64,000 bases of DNA from UBA668 sp039796575 (GTDB taxonomy: Bacteria; Actinomycetota; Acidimicrobiia; Acidimicrobiales; Ilumatobacteraceae), in assembly GCA_039796575.1 (NCBI GenBank), contig JBDKJP010000079.1, positions 1-64,000 of the forward strand, given 5' to 3'. Positions 1 through 7,852 of the stretch are shown here, in pieces. The notes under the pieces are model-generated. The model was not told the DNA's origin. It worked only from the letters and a program-made list of their open reading frames with translations, and made no database searches. Position numbers and translations under genes: made by a program. Position 1 is the stretch's first letter. Every line of letters starts with the position of its first letter.

Positions 1-803
1 GCGAGCGAGCTGGGCAGCAGGAGCTGGAACCCGATGACGCCCACCACGAACGTGACGTAGGTGGTGGCCACGCGGCGACGGTCGGCCAGGCGCCACCGAC
101 CGCGCAGGTCGAGCAGCTGCACCACGGCGATCGCAGCGATCATCGACAGGCCCTCGCGGCGGATGTTGAACACCGCGACGGCCAACAGGCCGAGCACCAC
201 GAGCTGGCGCTGCGACGCCATGTGCAGGCGGTGGTGCACGCGTCGGCACCGGTCGAGCCACCACAACGTCACCACCACCGCGAACATGTACGGCAGCTCG
301 CTGAGGAGGTGGTCGGTGTGCGTGAGGTAGGCGAGCGACGTGCCCACCACCGCCACCACGCCAAAGGCGATCCACCGTGACGCCCTCGCCCGGATCAGTT
401 CGTGGAACACCCACAGGAAGCCGCACAGGCAGGCCACGCCGACCAGCTTCAGCATCGAGTAGTCGAGCCCGAACGCGCGCACGAACGGGCTCAGCAGCAG
501 CGGCCATCCCCACGGGTACACGTATGGGCTGAACCCCGGCTTCGCCGCGTTCTGCACGTTGAACGTGTTGTCGGCGACGACCTGACCGATGTTGCCGTCG
601 AACACGCTCCTCGCCTGGCGTACGTACAGCGCGAAGTCGTCGCCCCACGAGTGGCCGGTGTGGTGCTGCTGCACCGCGAGCCACGCGACGATGGGCAGAA
701 AGAGCAGCATCGCGGCATGCCGTTGGGCGAACCCGATCGGCCGGTCGAACCAGCGGCCCCGCCCTTCGCGATCCGTCACGATCACGATTATGGTGCGCCG
801 CAT
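1..803 (-). CDS. Membrane glycosyltransferase (GT39/ArnT-like), 3' part missing
   Basis: The reading frame on the minus strand is open from 803 to the left edge, so the C-terminus is missing (about 268 residues visible). Hydrophobic segments alternate with loops. The first extracytoplasmic loop carries SWGDDFALYVRQA followed by YPWGWPLLLSPF, a pattern of polyprenol-phosphate-sugar-dependent GT39/GT83 membrane transferases, which place an acidic pair in that loop. Such enzymes move sugars or mannose to lipids or proteins outside the membrane; the substrate cannot be told here. ATG 803 overlaps the ATG of the divergent nitroreductase gene; ATG 710, directly before the first membrane helix, is an equally plausible start that leaves room for promoters. 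Confidence 0.66.
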   Translation of the reverse strand, partial: MRRTIIVIVTDREGRGRWFDRPIGFAQRHAAMLLFLPIVAWLAVQQHHTGHSWGDDFALYVRQARSVFDGNIGQVVADNTFNVQNAAKPGFSPYVYPWGWPLLLSPFVRAFGLDYSMLKLVGVACLCGFLWVFHELIRARASRWIAFGVVAVVGTSLAYLTHTDHLLSELPYMFAVVVTLWWLDRCRRVHHRLHMASQRQLVVLGLLAVAVFNIRREGLSMIAAIAVVQLLDLRGRWRLADRRRVATTYVTFVVGVIGFQLLLPSSL

Positions 804-1461
804 GCCGTTGCTGCCGCTCACCCCCGACGAACTGCTGTCCACCACCCGGGCGGTGCGCAAGCGCCTCGACTTCGACCGGCCCGTGCCCGACGAGCTCATC
901 CGCGAGTGCATCGACCTCTCGATGCAGTCGCCGAGCGGCTCCAACAACCCGACCATGCAGTTCGTCGTCGTGCGCGACCCTGCGAAGAAGGCCGCGATCG
1001 GCGAGATCTACCGGCAGTGCTTCGAGATGTACAAGACCTGGGACGGCGTGTACATCGGCAGCATCGACAAGGGCGACGAGTCGGCCAACGCCACGCAGGC
1101 GCGCAGCGCCTCGTCGGCCGACTTCCTCGGCGAGCGGATGGGCGACGCGCCCGCGCTCATCATCGCCTGCAACCAGGGCGGCCGGGCCGACGGCATGCCG
1201 GCCATCATGTCGGCCAACATGTTCGGCAACGTGCTGCCGGCGATGTGGAGCTTCATGCTCGCCGCCCGCGCCCGCGGCCTCGGCACGTGCTGGACCACGC
1301 TGCACCTCGTGATGGAGCAGCAGGTGGCCGACGTGCTCGGCATCCCGTTCGACACCGTGCAGCAGGCGTGCCTGTCGCCCATCGCGTTCACGAAGGGCAC
1401 CGACTTCAAGCCGGCCCAGCGTCCGTCGGCCGACAGCGTCATCCACTGGGACCAGTGGTGA
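802..1461 (+). CDS. Nitroreductase family FMN oxidoreductase
   Basis: A 219-residue protein of normal length for the nitroreductase family (FMN-dependent NAD(P)H oxidoreductases). The N-terminus has TRAVRKRLDFDRPVP and SPSGSNNPTMQFVVVRD, the usual FMN-phosphate-binding Arg/Ser/Asn region, and the C-terminal half has GLGTCWTTLHL, typical of the second FMN contact. A physiological substrate cannot be assigned; family members reduce nitroaromatics, quinones or enone-type compounds. ATG 802 is used; ATG 790 in the same frame is possible. Its stop codon overlaps the GTG start of the following methyltransferase by 3-4 nt, so the two are translationally coupled. Confidence 0.85.
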   Translation: MPLLPLTPDELLSTTRAVRKRLDFDRPVPDELIRECIDLSMQSPSGSNNPTMQFVVVRDPAKKAAIGEIYRQCFEMYKTWDGVYIGSIDKGDESANATQARSASSADFLGERMGDAPALIIACNQGGRADGMPAIMSANMFGNVLPAMWSFMLAARARGLGTCWTTLHLVMEQQVADVLGIPFDTVQQACLSPIAFTKGTDFKPAQRPSADSVIHWDQW

Positions 1462-2096
1462 GCCTCGATCCCGCGCTGCGGGCCCACGCGCTCGCGGCGA
1501 AGGGGTTCATGCCCGACGACGAAGGCGATGCGCTGTACGACGCCGCGGTCGCGGCCGGCCGCGCCCTGCCCGGCCTGCCGTTCCTGGAGGTCGGCTCGTA
1601 CTGCGGGCGCTCCACCGTGTGGCTGGGTGGCGCAGCGCGCGAGTGCGGCACCGTGCTGTTCGCCGTCGACCACCACCGCGGCAGCGAGGAGAACCAGGCC
1701 GGTTGGGAGCACCACGACACCTCTGTGGTCGACCCGCGCATCGGCAAGATGGACACGCTGCCGTTCTTCCGGGCCACCATCCACGACGCCGGCCTCGAGG
1801 ACGTCGTGTTCGCGATCGTCGGGCTGTCGCCGCGCGTGGCGGCCAACCTGCGCACGCCGCTCTCGTTCCTGTTCATCGACGGCGGCCACGGCGAGGAGCC
1901 GGCCCGCCTCGACTACGAGGGGTGGACGCCGCTCGTCGCGGTGGGCGGCACGCTCGCCATCCACGACGTGTTCCCCGACCCTGCCGACGGCGGGCGCCCG
2001 CCGTACGAGCAGATCTTCGTGCCGGCGCTCGAGAGCGGCCGGTTCACGCTGGTGAGCGCCACGGGCTCGCTGCGCGTGCTGCGCCGCGTCGACTGA
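1458..2096 (+). CDS. Class I SAM-dependent methyltransferase (Methyltransf_24 type)
   Basis: A 212-residue protein with a Rossmann-fold SAM site: motif I FLEVGSYCGRSTVWLG, an acidic end of strand 2 (FAVDHH) and a post-motif FLFIDGGHGEEPARLDYEGW followed by GGTLAIHDVF. This set is that of the Methyltransf_24 group, often found with glycosyltransferases and cell-envelope genes. The GTG start at 1458 lies inside the nitroreductase stop region and no good alternative exists upstream. The substrate is unknown. Coupling to a nitroreductase and divergence from a membrane glycosyltransferase are seen, but a shared pathway is only inference. Confidence 0.82.
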   Translation: MSLDPALRAHALAAKGFMPDDEGDALYDAAVAAGRALPGLPFLEVGSYCGRSTVWLGGAARECGTVLFAVDHHRGSEENQAGWEHHDTSVVDPRIGKMDTLPFFRATIHDAGLEDVVFAIVGLSPRVAANLRTPLSFLFIDGGHGEEPARLDYEGWTPLVAVGGTLAIHDVFPDPADGGRPPYEQIFVPALESGRFTLVSATGSLRVLRRVD

Positions 2097-2143
2097 CTCG
2101 ACGCCCGCACGCTCACCCGCGACGGAATGGACGTTCGTCCCTG

Positions 2144-2172
2144 TCGGACGGCTGGAACGAACGTGCCAGAAT
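2144..2172 (+). promoter_or_regulatory. Candidate leaderless promoter of the saccharopine/lysine dehydrogenase gene
   Basis: TCGGAC (2144-2149), a 17-nt spacer and CAGAAT (2167-2172). The ATG of the next gene begins 7 nt after the -10 box, so transcription would start at or next to the A of the ATG. An inverted repeat ACGTTCG (2131-2137) / CGAACGT (2158-2164) surrounds the -35 region and could be an operator. Prediction by eye only. Confidence 0.4.
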
Positions 2173-2178
2173 GGGCGA

Positions 2179-3246
2179 ATGGCGTTCGAACGAGTGGCAG
2201 TACTGGGTCTCGGCAAGGTGGGGCTGCTGGCCGCCACGCTCCTCCACGAGGCAGGCTTCGAGGTGGTGGGCGTCGACGCCCGACCGCCCCGTGTCGCGCC
2301 CCCGTTCGCCACCCGCGTGGCCGACATGGGCTCGGCGAACGAGGTGCGTGCCGCGCTCGGTGAGGTGCAGGCCGTGCTGTCGTGCCTGCCGTACCACCTC
2401 AACCTCGCGCTCGCCGAGATCGCCCACGAGCTCGGGCTGCACTACTTCGACCTCACCGAGGACGTGCCCACCACGAAGGCCATCATCGAGATGAGTGCCA
2501 CGTCGAAGGGCATCATGGCGCCGCAGTGCGGCCTCGCTCCCGGGTTCGTCGGCATCGTGGCCGCCTCGCTCATCGAGCACTTCGACGTGTGCCGTTCGGT
2601 GCGGCTGCGCGTCGGCGCGCTCCCGCAGCACCCGACCGGCCTGCTCGGCTACGCGTTCAACTGGTCGCCCGAGGGTGTGGTCAACGAGTACCTCAACGAC
2701 TGCGAGGTCATCGAGGGCGGCGTGCGCAAGACCGTGTCGTCGATGGAGTGGAAGGAGACGCTCATCATCGACGGGCGTCAGCTCGAGGCGTTCACCACGT
2801 CGGGCGGCCTCGGTTCGATGTGCGAGACGTACCACGGCGTGGTCGAGAACATCGACTACAAGACCATTCGCTACCCGGGTCACATGGACCTGATGAACTT
2901 CTTCTTCCACGAACTGCTGATGCGCGACCGGCGCGAGCTGGCGGGCGAGATCCTCACCCACGCGAAGCCGCCGGTGGATGACGACGTGGTGTACGTGCAC
3001 GTCGCCGCCGAGGGCCTGGTGCACGGGCAGTTGCGCCGTCAGGAGTACGTGCGTGCGTTCCGCCCCATCGAGGTGGCCGGCCAGATGCGCACCGCCATCG
3101 CCTGGACCACGGCCGGTTCGGCCGCCGCGGTGATCGAGATGGTGCGCAACGGCACGCTGCCGCGCCAGGGCTTCCTGAAGCAGGAGCACATTCCCCTGGC
3201 CGCGTTCCTCGACACCCCCACCGGCCGCCTCTTCACCCGCCCCTAG
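2179..3246 (+). CDS. Saccharopine dehydrogenase-like protein, probable lysine 6-dehydrogenase
   Basis: A 355-residue protein with an N-terminal NAD(P) Rossmann motif VLGLGKVGLLAATLL, followed by VLSCLPYHLNLALAEIA and HYFDLTEDV, the pattern of the saccharopine dehydrogenase family. Its length and single-gene form fit L-lysine 6-dehydrogenase or carboxynorspermidine-type relatives better than a bifunctional LKR/SDH. Lysine 6-dehydrogenase makes aminoadipic semialdehyde, and the convergent next gene is an ALDH7 enzyme that oxidises exactly that compound; the pairing supports the assignment but does not prove it. Product SCLPYH and GLAPGF motifs are intact. Start ATG 2179 appears leaderless. It ends at an 18-bp terminator-like palindrome. 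Confidence 0.75.
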   Translation: MAFERVAVLGLGKVGLLAATLLHEAGFEVVGVDARPPRVAPPFATRVADMGSANEVRAALGEVQAVLSCLPYHLNLALAEIAHELGLHYFDLTEDVPTTKAIIEMSATSKGIMAPQCGLAPGFVGIVAASLIEHFDVCRSVRLRVGALPQHPTGLLGYAFNWSPEGVVNEYLNDCEVIEGGVRKTVSSMEWKETLIIDGRQLEAFTTSGGLGSMCETYHGVVENIDYKTIRYPGHMDLMNFFFHELLMRDRRELAGEILTHAKPPVDDDVVYVHVAAEGLVHGQLRRQEYVRAFRPIEVAGQMRTAIAWTTAGSAAAVIEMVRNGTLPRQGFLKQEHIPLAAFLDTPTGRLFTRP

Positions 3247-3256
3247 GTTCCCGGTT

Positions 3257-3295
3257 GGGTGCTTTCGTGCGGCCGAGGGCCGCACGAAAGCACCC
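3257..3295. terminator. Bidirectional terminator-like palindrome, repeat family A copy 1
   Basis: A perfect 18-bp inverted repeat (left arm 3257-3274, right arm 3278-3295) around a 3-nt GAG loop, lying between two convergent stop codons (3246 and 3299). The arm begins GGGTGCTTTCGTGCGG. No T-tract follows. The same arm occurs at 54805-54856 between another convergent gene pair, so this is a recurring element, not a chance hairpin. Confidence 0.8.
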
Positions 3296-3296
3296 A

Positions 3297-4811
3297 TCAG
3301 CCGAACTGGACGCCTTGGGCGAGGGGGAGCGCGTTGGAGTAGTTCACCGTGTTAGTGGCCCGGCGCATGTAGCCCTTCCACGCATCGCTGCCGCTCTCGC
3401 GGCCGCCACCGGTGGTCTTCTCGCCGCCGAACGCGCCACCGATCTCGGCGCCACTGGGGCCGATGTTCACGTTGGCGATGCCGCAGTCGCTGCCGGCGGC
3501 GCTCATGAACGCCTCGGCCTCGCGCAGGTCGGTGGTGAAGATGCTGCTCGCGAGACCCTGCGGCACACCGTTCTGCAGCTCGACGGCCTCCTCGAACGTG
3601 TCGTAGGTGAGCACGTAGAGGATGGGTGCGAACGTCTCCTCGGCCACGATGCTCGACTGGCCGGGCATCGACACGATGGCCGGCCGCACGTACGCCGCGT
3701 CGGGTGCGATGTCGGCGAGCTCGCGGGTACCGCCGACCACCACGCTGCCGCCCTCGGCCTGTGCGGTGCTGATGGCGGCCATCATCCGATCCATCGACGG
3801 CAGGGTGACCAGCGGGCCCACCAGCGTGCCGCGCTCGAGCGGGCTGCCCACGGGCAGGCTGGCGTACGCGGTGGAGAGCCGACCGAGCACTTCGTCGACG
3901 CGTGAGCGGTGCGTGATGAGCCGGCGCAGCGTGGTGCAGCGCTGGCCGGCGGTGCCCGCGGCCGAGAACGTGACGCCGCGGGCGACCAGTTCGATGTCGG
4001 CGCTGGGCGTGACGATGGCGGCGTTGTTGCCGCCGAGCTCGAGGATGCTGCGGCCGAAGCGCGCCGCCACCACCGGACCCACCTTGCGGCCCATCGCCGT
4101 GCTGCCGGTGGCGCTCACGATGGCCACGCCCTCGTGCGCGACGAGCTCGGCGCCGACGCTGCCGTCGCCGAGCACGACCTGGCTGAGGTTCGCCGGCACG
4201 TCCATGCCGGCCGCGGCCTTCTGGAACAGACCGTTCGCCGCGAGCGCGGTGAGCGGGGTGAGCTCGCTCGGCTTCCAGATCACCGGGTTGCCGCACACGA
4301 CGGCGAGGGCGGCATTCCAGCTCCACACCGCGACCGGGAAGTTGAACGCCGAGATGACGAGTGTGGGGCCCATCGGGTGCCACTGCTCCATCAGGCGATG
4401 GCCGGGACGCTCGCTCGCGATGGTGAGACCCTGCAGCTGCCGGCTGAGACCGACGGCAAAGTCGCAGATGTCGATCATCTCCTGCACCTCGCCGAGTGCC
4501 TCGCTCTCGATCTTGCCGGCCTCGAGCTGCACCAGCGTGGCGAGGTCGGCCTTGTGGATGCGCAGTTGCTCGCCGAGGCGACGGATGAGCTCGCCGCGCA
4601 CGGGTGCCGGCACGGTGCGCCACGTGCGGAACGCGGCAGCGGCGCGCTCGACGGCCGTGGCAGCGTCGACGGTGGCGTCGACGCCTCCGATGACGTGGCC
4701 CGTGATGGGCGAGCGGGCCGGGTGCGGACCCGCACCGAGCGGTGCCGCACCACAGGCGGCGAGGGCGTCGTTGGCGAGTGTGGCGAGGGCGTCTGCGTTG
4801 GGGAAGCTCAC
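3297..4811 (-). CDS. amaB: ALDH7-family L-aminoadipic semialdehyde (piperideine-6-carboxylate) dehydrogenase
   Basis: A 504-residue aldehyde dehydrogenase. GEVQEMIDICDFAVGLSR, SERPGHRLMEQWHPMG and FNFPVAVWSWN are typical of the ALDH7/antiquitin group; the catalytic Cys is in TAGQRCTT and the general-base Glu in LELGGNNA. ALDH7 enzymes oxidise alpha-aminoadipic semialdehyde to 2-aminoadipate with NAD in lysine catabolism. The convergent neighbour is a lysine-dehydrogenase-like enzyme that could make this substrate. The C-terminal block ESGSDAWKGYMRR, also typical of the subfamily, is present, so the gene is complete. The symbol is assigned by family. Confidence 0.86.
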   Translation of the reverse strand: MSFPNADALATLANDALAACGAAPLGAGPHPARSPITGHVIGGVDATVDAATAVERAAAAFRTWRTVPAPVRGELIRRLGEQLRIHKADLATLVQLEAGKIESEALGEVQEMIDICDFAVGLSRQLQGLTIASERPGHRLMEQWHPMGPTLVISAFNFPVAVWSWNAALAVVCGNPVIWKPSELTPLTALAANGLFQKAAAGMDVPANLSQVVLGDGSVGAELVAHEGVAIVSATGSTAMGRKVGPVVAARFGRSILELGGNNAAIVTPSADIELVARGVTFSAAGTAGQRCTTLRRLITHRSRVDEVLGRLSTAYASLPVGSPLERGTLVGPLVTLPSMDRMMAAISTAQAEGGSVVVGGTRELADIAPDAAYVRPAIVSMPGQSSIVAEETFAPILYVLTYDTFEEAVELQNGVPQGLASSIFTTDLREAEAFMSAAGSDCGIANVNIGPSGAEIGGAFGGEKTTGGGRESGSDAWKGYMRRATNTVNYSNALPLAQGVQFG

Positions 4812-4873
4812 CCCGCCATGCTGCCACGCCGGAACCCGTCACCCCACAAGACCCGGGGGTAACGTCGGGCACG

Positions 4874-6100
4874 GTGTCAGTCGCGGGCGCGGTCACGAAC
4901 ACGAGGAAGCGGTCGCTCGGCACCGACTTCCGGGCGGTGTGGGGCTCGGTCATCGTGTCGAGCACCGGCGACGGCATGTTCATCACCGCGTTGCCGTTGC
5001 TGGCGGCGACGCTGACCCGAGACCCCGTGCTCATCGCCGGCATCACCGTCGCGCAACGCCTGCCGTGGCTGGTGTTCTCGATGTTCACCGGCGCGATCGC
5101 CGACCGCATGGACCGACGTCGGCTGATGATCGGTGCCGACCTCGCCCGGTTCGCGGTGGTCGGTCTGCTCGGTGCCGCGGTCGTGGCCGACATCGCGAAC
5201 ATCTGGATGCTCTACGTCTGCGCGTTCCTGCTCGGCATCGGCGAGACGCTGCACGTGAATGCGGCACAGGCGCTCGTGCCGCTCATCGTGGAGCCCGACG
5301 ACCTGCTGCAGGCGAACGCCCGGTTCGGCAGCGGCCAGATCGCTGCCGCGCAGTTCGTCGGCCCTCCGCTCGGCGTGGTGGCGTTCAACACCGCGACGTC
5401 GTTGCCGTTCCTCGCCGATGCGGTGTCGTTCGCCGGTTCGGCCGCGCTGGTGAGCGGGTTGCGCGACGTGCACCAGGTGCCGCCGCCCACCACCCGCATC
5501 CGCGACGACGTGATGGAGGGGCTGCGGTTCATGTGGCAGCACCTCGCGCTGCGTCGCATCACCGTGATCCTGGCCGCGATCAACTTCTTCTACTTCGCCG
5601 CCATCTCGCTGCTCGTGCTGTACAACGACCAGCAGTTGCACGGCAGCGACGCCACGTACACGGCGCTGTTCGTGGCGGCGGCCACCGGCACCGTGGCGAG
5701 CCGCTTCTTCGTGTCTGCCCTCGCCCGGCGGTTCGGCGACCTGCGCACGATGTGCATCGCCGTCTGGTGCTGGGCCGTGTCGATCAGTGGGCTCGCGCTC
5801 ACCGGCGTGCCCGCGGTGGCCATCGCGATGTACGGCGCGCTCGGCATCGGCACCGGGTTGTGGTGGGCGGTGAACACCACGGTGCGCCAACAGATCACGC
5901 CGCCCCGCCTGCGCGGCCGGATGAACGCCGCCTACCGCACGGTGAGCTGGGGCGTGGTGCCCGTGGGCGCGGCGTTCGGCGGCATCGCCGCGAAGTGGTG
6001 GGGGCTCCGCGCGCCGTTCGTCATCGGCGGCGTGGCGATGGTGGTGATCGCGCTGGCGGCGCCCCGGTACCTTCGCCCGGTGCGCGACGCGTTGGCCTGA
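4874..6100 (+). CDS. MFS transporter, EntS/DHA3-like exporter
   Basis: A 408-residue protein with about ten to twelve hydrophobic helices. The loop GAIADRMDRRRLMIGADLARF is the MFS loop-2 signature (G-x3-D-R-x-x-R-R); LLGIGETLHVNAAQALVP and ANARFGSGQIAAAQFVGPPLG are typical of the EntS/Tap-like drug and siderophore exporter group. GTG 4874 is chosen because the preceding 62 nt separate it from the divergent amaB start; longer in-frame versions would overlap that gene. The substrate is unknown. It is convergent with the next gene, only 10 nt apart. Confidence 0.82.
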   Translation: MSVAGAVTNTRKRSLGTDFRAVWGSVIVSSTGDGMFITALPLLAATLTRDPVLIAGITVAQRLPWLVFSMFTGAIADRMDRRRLMIGADLARFAVVGLLGAAVVADIANIWMLYVCAFLLGIGETLHVNAAQALVPLIVEPDDLLQANARFGSGQIAAAQFVGPPLGVVAFNTATSLPFLADAVSFAGSAALVSGLRDVHQVPPPTTRIRDDVMEGLRFMWQHLALRRITVILAAINFFYFAAISLLVLYNDQQLHGSDATYTALFVAAATGTVASRFFVSALARRFGDLRTMCIAVWCWAVSISGLALTGVPAVAIAMYGALGIGTGLWWAVNTTVRQQITPPRLRGRMNAAYRTVSWGVVPVGAAFGGIAAKWWGLRAPFVIGGVAMVVIALAAPRYLRPVRDALA

Positions 6101-6110
6101 GGCCGACCCG

Positions 6111-7136
6111 TCAGTCGGTGCTGCGCGGCACGAACACGTTGCTCGCCGCGCTGGCGCCCGTGATGGCGTCGGCGGCGAGGATGACGGCCGCGCCCGTGTA
6201 GGCGCTGGTCTCGTCGGGCGGGAAGCTCTCGAGCGTCGGGTACACGATGCCCGTGGTGTACGAGCCGTCGTCGCGGCGGTGCGGCCGGGTCCAGGCCAAC
6301 AGGTCGGTGGCGGTGGCCATGTCGCCGATGACCGCGTGGGCGATGCTCGCCTCGGCGGTCTCGCTGGCGGTGATCCACGGCTCGTCGCTGACGCAACGGA
6401 TGCCCTTGCCCTCCATCGCGAACGTCGGCCAGCCCTCGGCCAGGCGAGCCTTCGCCGCCTCGCCGGTGAGGCACGACGTGAGGACCGGGTAGTACCAGTC
6501 CATCGCCCACCGGTCCTTCGGCTCGAACGCATCGGGCTGCGTGGCCACGACGTGCGCGAGCACGTCACCGGCCTCCACCCAGTCGATGCGCGGCTCGTTG
6601 ATGAGCTCGGCCAGGCGCGCCCCGCAGTGGAGCGCGTGAGCGATGCTCGACGACCCGGTGAGGAGCGCATAGTCCCACGGTGCATCGTCGGCGTTGCGGG
6701 CCCACAGCGGCGTGCCGTTGGGCTTGCGCATGCTGAGCACCCAGTCGAGCGACCGCTGCACGGTGGGCCACAGGTGATCGACGAAGCCGCGGTCCCAGGT
6801 GCACAGCCAGTGGTGCCACACGCCGGTGGCGATGTAGGCACACACGTTGGTGTCGAGCTTGGCCTCCTCGACCGAACCGTCGGGGAGGTAGTAGTTCCAC
6901 CAGCTGCCGTTCTCGAGCTGGATGTCCATCAGCCACTCGTAGGCGCGCTCGGCGGGAGCGTGCAGGCCGGCCACGTCGAGCGCCATCGCGGTCTCGACGT
7001 GGTTCCACGGATCGCAGTGACCGCCGGGGAACCACGGGATCATGCCGGTGTCGAGCTGCAGCGCGGCGATGGACTCGGCGGTCTGCACCACCTCGTCGGC
7101 GCTGAGCACGCCCTCGATCTCGGGGACGCGGCTCAT
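6111..7136 (-). CDS. Alpha/alpha-toroid (prenyltransferase/terpene-cyclase-like) protein of unknown function
   Basis: A 341-residue cytoplasmic-looking protein with repeated helical segments. DTGMIPWFPGGHCDPWNHVETAMALD and LMDIQLENGSWWNYYL resemble the barrel repeats and QW-type motifs of prenyltransferase/squalene-cyclase or six-hairpin glycosidase folds. No DXDD or DDxxD catalytic motif is obvious, so I do not assign an activity. It is the last gene of a three-gene unit after a GT4 glycosyltransferase and a methyltransferase; its ATG overlaps the methyltransferase stop by 4 nt. That context suggests work on a glycolipid or polysaccharide precursor, which is inference. Confidence 0.68.
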   Translation of the reverse strand: MSRVPEIEGVLSADEVVQTAESIAALQLDTGMIPWFPGGHCDPWNHVETAMALDVAGLHAPAERAYEWLMDIQLENGSWWNYYLPDGSVEEAKLDTNVCAYIATGVWHHWLCTWDRGFVDHLWPTVQRSLDWVLSMRKPNGTPLWARNADDAPWDYALLTGSSSIAHALHCGARLAELINEPRIDWVEAGDVLAHVVATQPDAFEPKDRWAMDWYYPVLTSCLTGEAAKARLAEGWPTFAMEGKGIRCVSDEPWITASETAEASIAHAVIGDMATATDLLAWTRPHRRDDGSYTTGIVYPTLESFPPDETSAYTGAAVILAADAITGASAASNVFVPRSTD

Positions 7137-7849
7137 CGCTTCACCCCGTACACGATGAAGCTCTTGCCCATCACCGGTGCGAGCGCGCGCTCGAGCACCT
7201 TCATCGAGCCGGGCTGCTCGGTGATCTCCCACTCGAGCATCCTGCGGTACTTCACGACGAGCGGGTGGTCGTCCTTGCGCGGACCGACGGCGCACTTCAG
7301 CCACCAGTACGGCGAGTGCAGCGCGTGGGCGTGATGGCTGCCGGTGACCTCGAGGCCGGCCGTGCGCAGCTTCGCCTTCAGCTCGGTGGCCGAGTAGATG
7401 CGCACGTGACCGCCCACCGACTTCGGTGCGTGGTACTCGTCGCTGAGGAGCCAGTTGATCTTCTCGGGGTACCAGGTGGGCACGGTGCACGCGAACGTGC
7501 CGCCGGGGCGCAGCACACGCACGAGCTCGCCGATGGCCGACACGTCGTCCTGGATGTGCTCGAGCACCTCGCTGGTGATGACGCGGTCGAACGCACCGTC
7601 GTCGAACGGCAGCCGCGTGGCATCGCCCTGCAGCGCGCCGACGTAGCGGGCCTCGTCGATCTCGCCGGCCTCCACCATCGCACCGAACGTGCCGCGGGTG
7701 GTGACCACCTCGTCGGCCATGTAGTCGAGTGCGACCACGTTGGCGCCGAGGCGGGCCAGTTCGAACGCGTGCCGGCCGAAGCCTGCGCCCGCGTCGAGCA
7801 CGAGGTCGCCGGGGCGCACGCCCAACTGCTGGAAACGAATGGTGAGCAA
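7133..7849 (-). CDS. Class I SAM-dependent methyltransferase (UbiE/Methyltransf_11 type)
   Basis: A 238-residue protein with motif I VLDAGAGFGRHAFELARLG, acidic VVALDYM, motif II-like FDRVITSEVLEHI and motif III LRPGGTFACTVP, all standard for small-molecule O/C-methyltransferases. It starts with TTG at 7849, 3 nt after the stop of the upstream glycosyltransferase, and overlaps the downstream toroid gene by 4 nt, so the three genes form one operon. The extra C-terminal segment rich in aromatic residues (HSPYWWLKCAVG) may form the substrate pocket. The substrate is unknown, probably a product of the neighbouring glycosyltransferase. Confidence 0.83.
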   Translation of the reverse strand: MLTIRFQQLGVRPGDLVLDAGAGFGRHAFELARLGANVVALDYMADEVVTTRGTFGAMVEAGEIDEARYVGALQGDATRLPFDDGAFDRVITSEVLEHIQDDVSAIGELVRVLRPGGTFACTVPTWYPEKINWLLSDEYHAPKSVGGHVRIYSATELKAKLRTAGLEVTGSHHAHALHSPYWWLKCAVGPRKDDHPLVVKYRRMLEWEITEQPGSMKVLERALAPVMGKSFIVYGVKR

Positions 7850-7852
7850 GGG

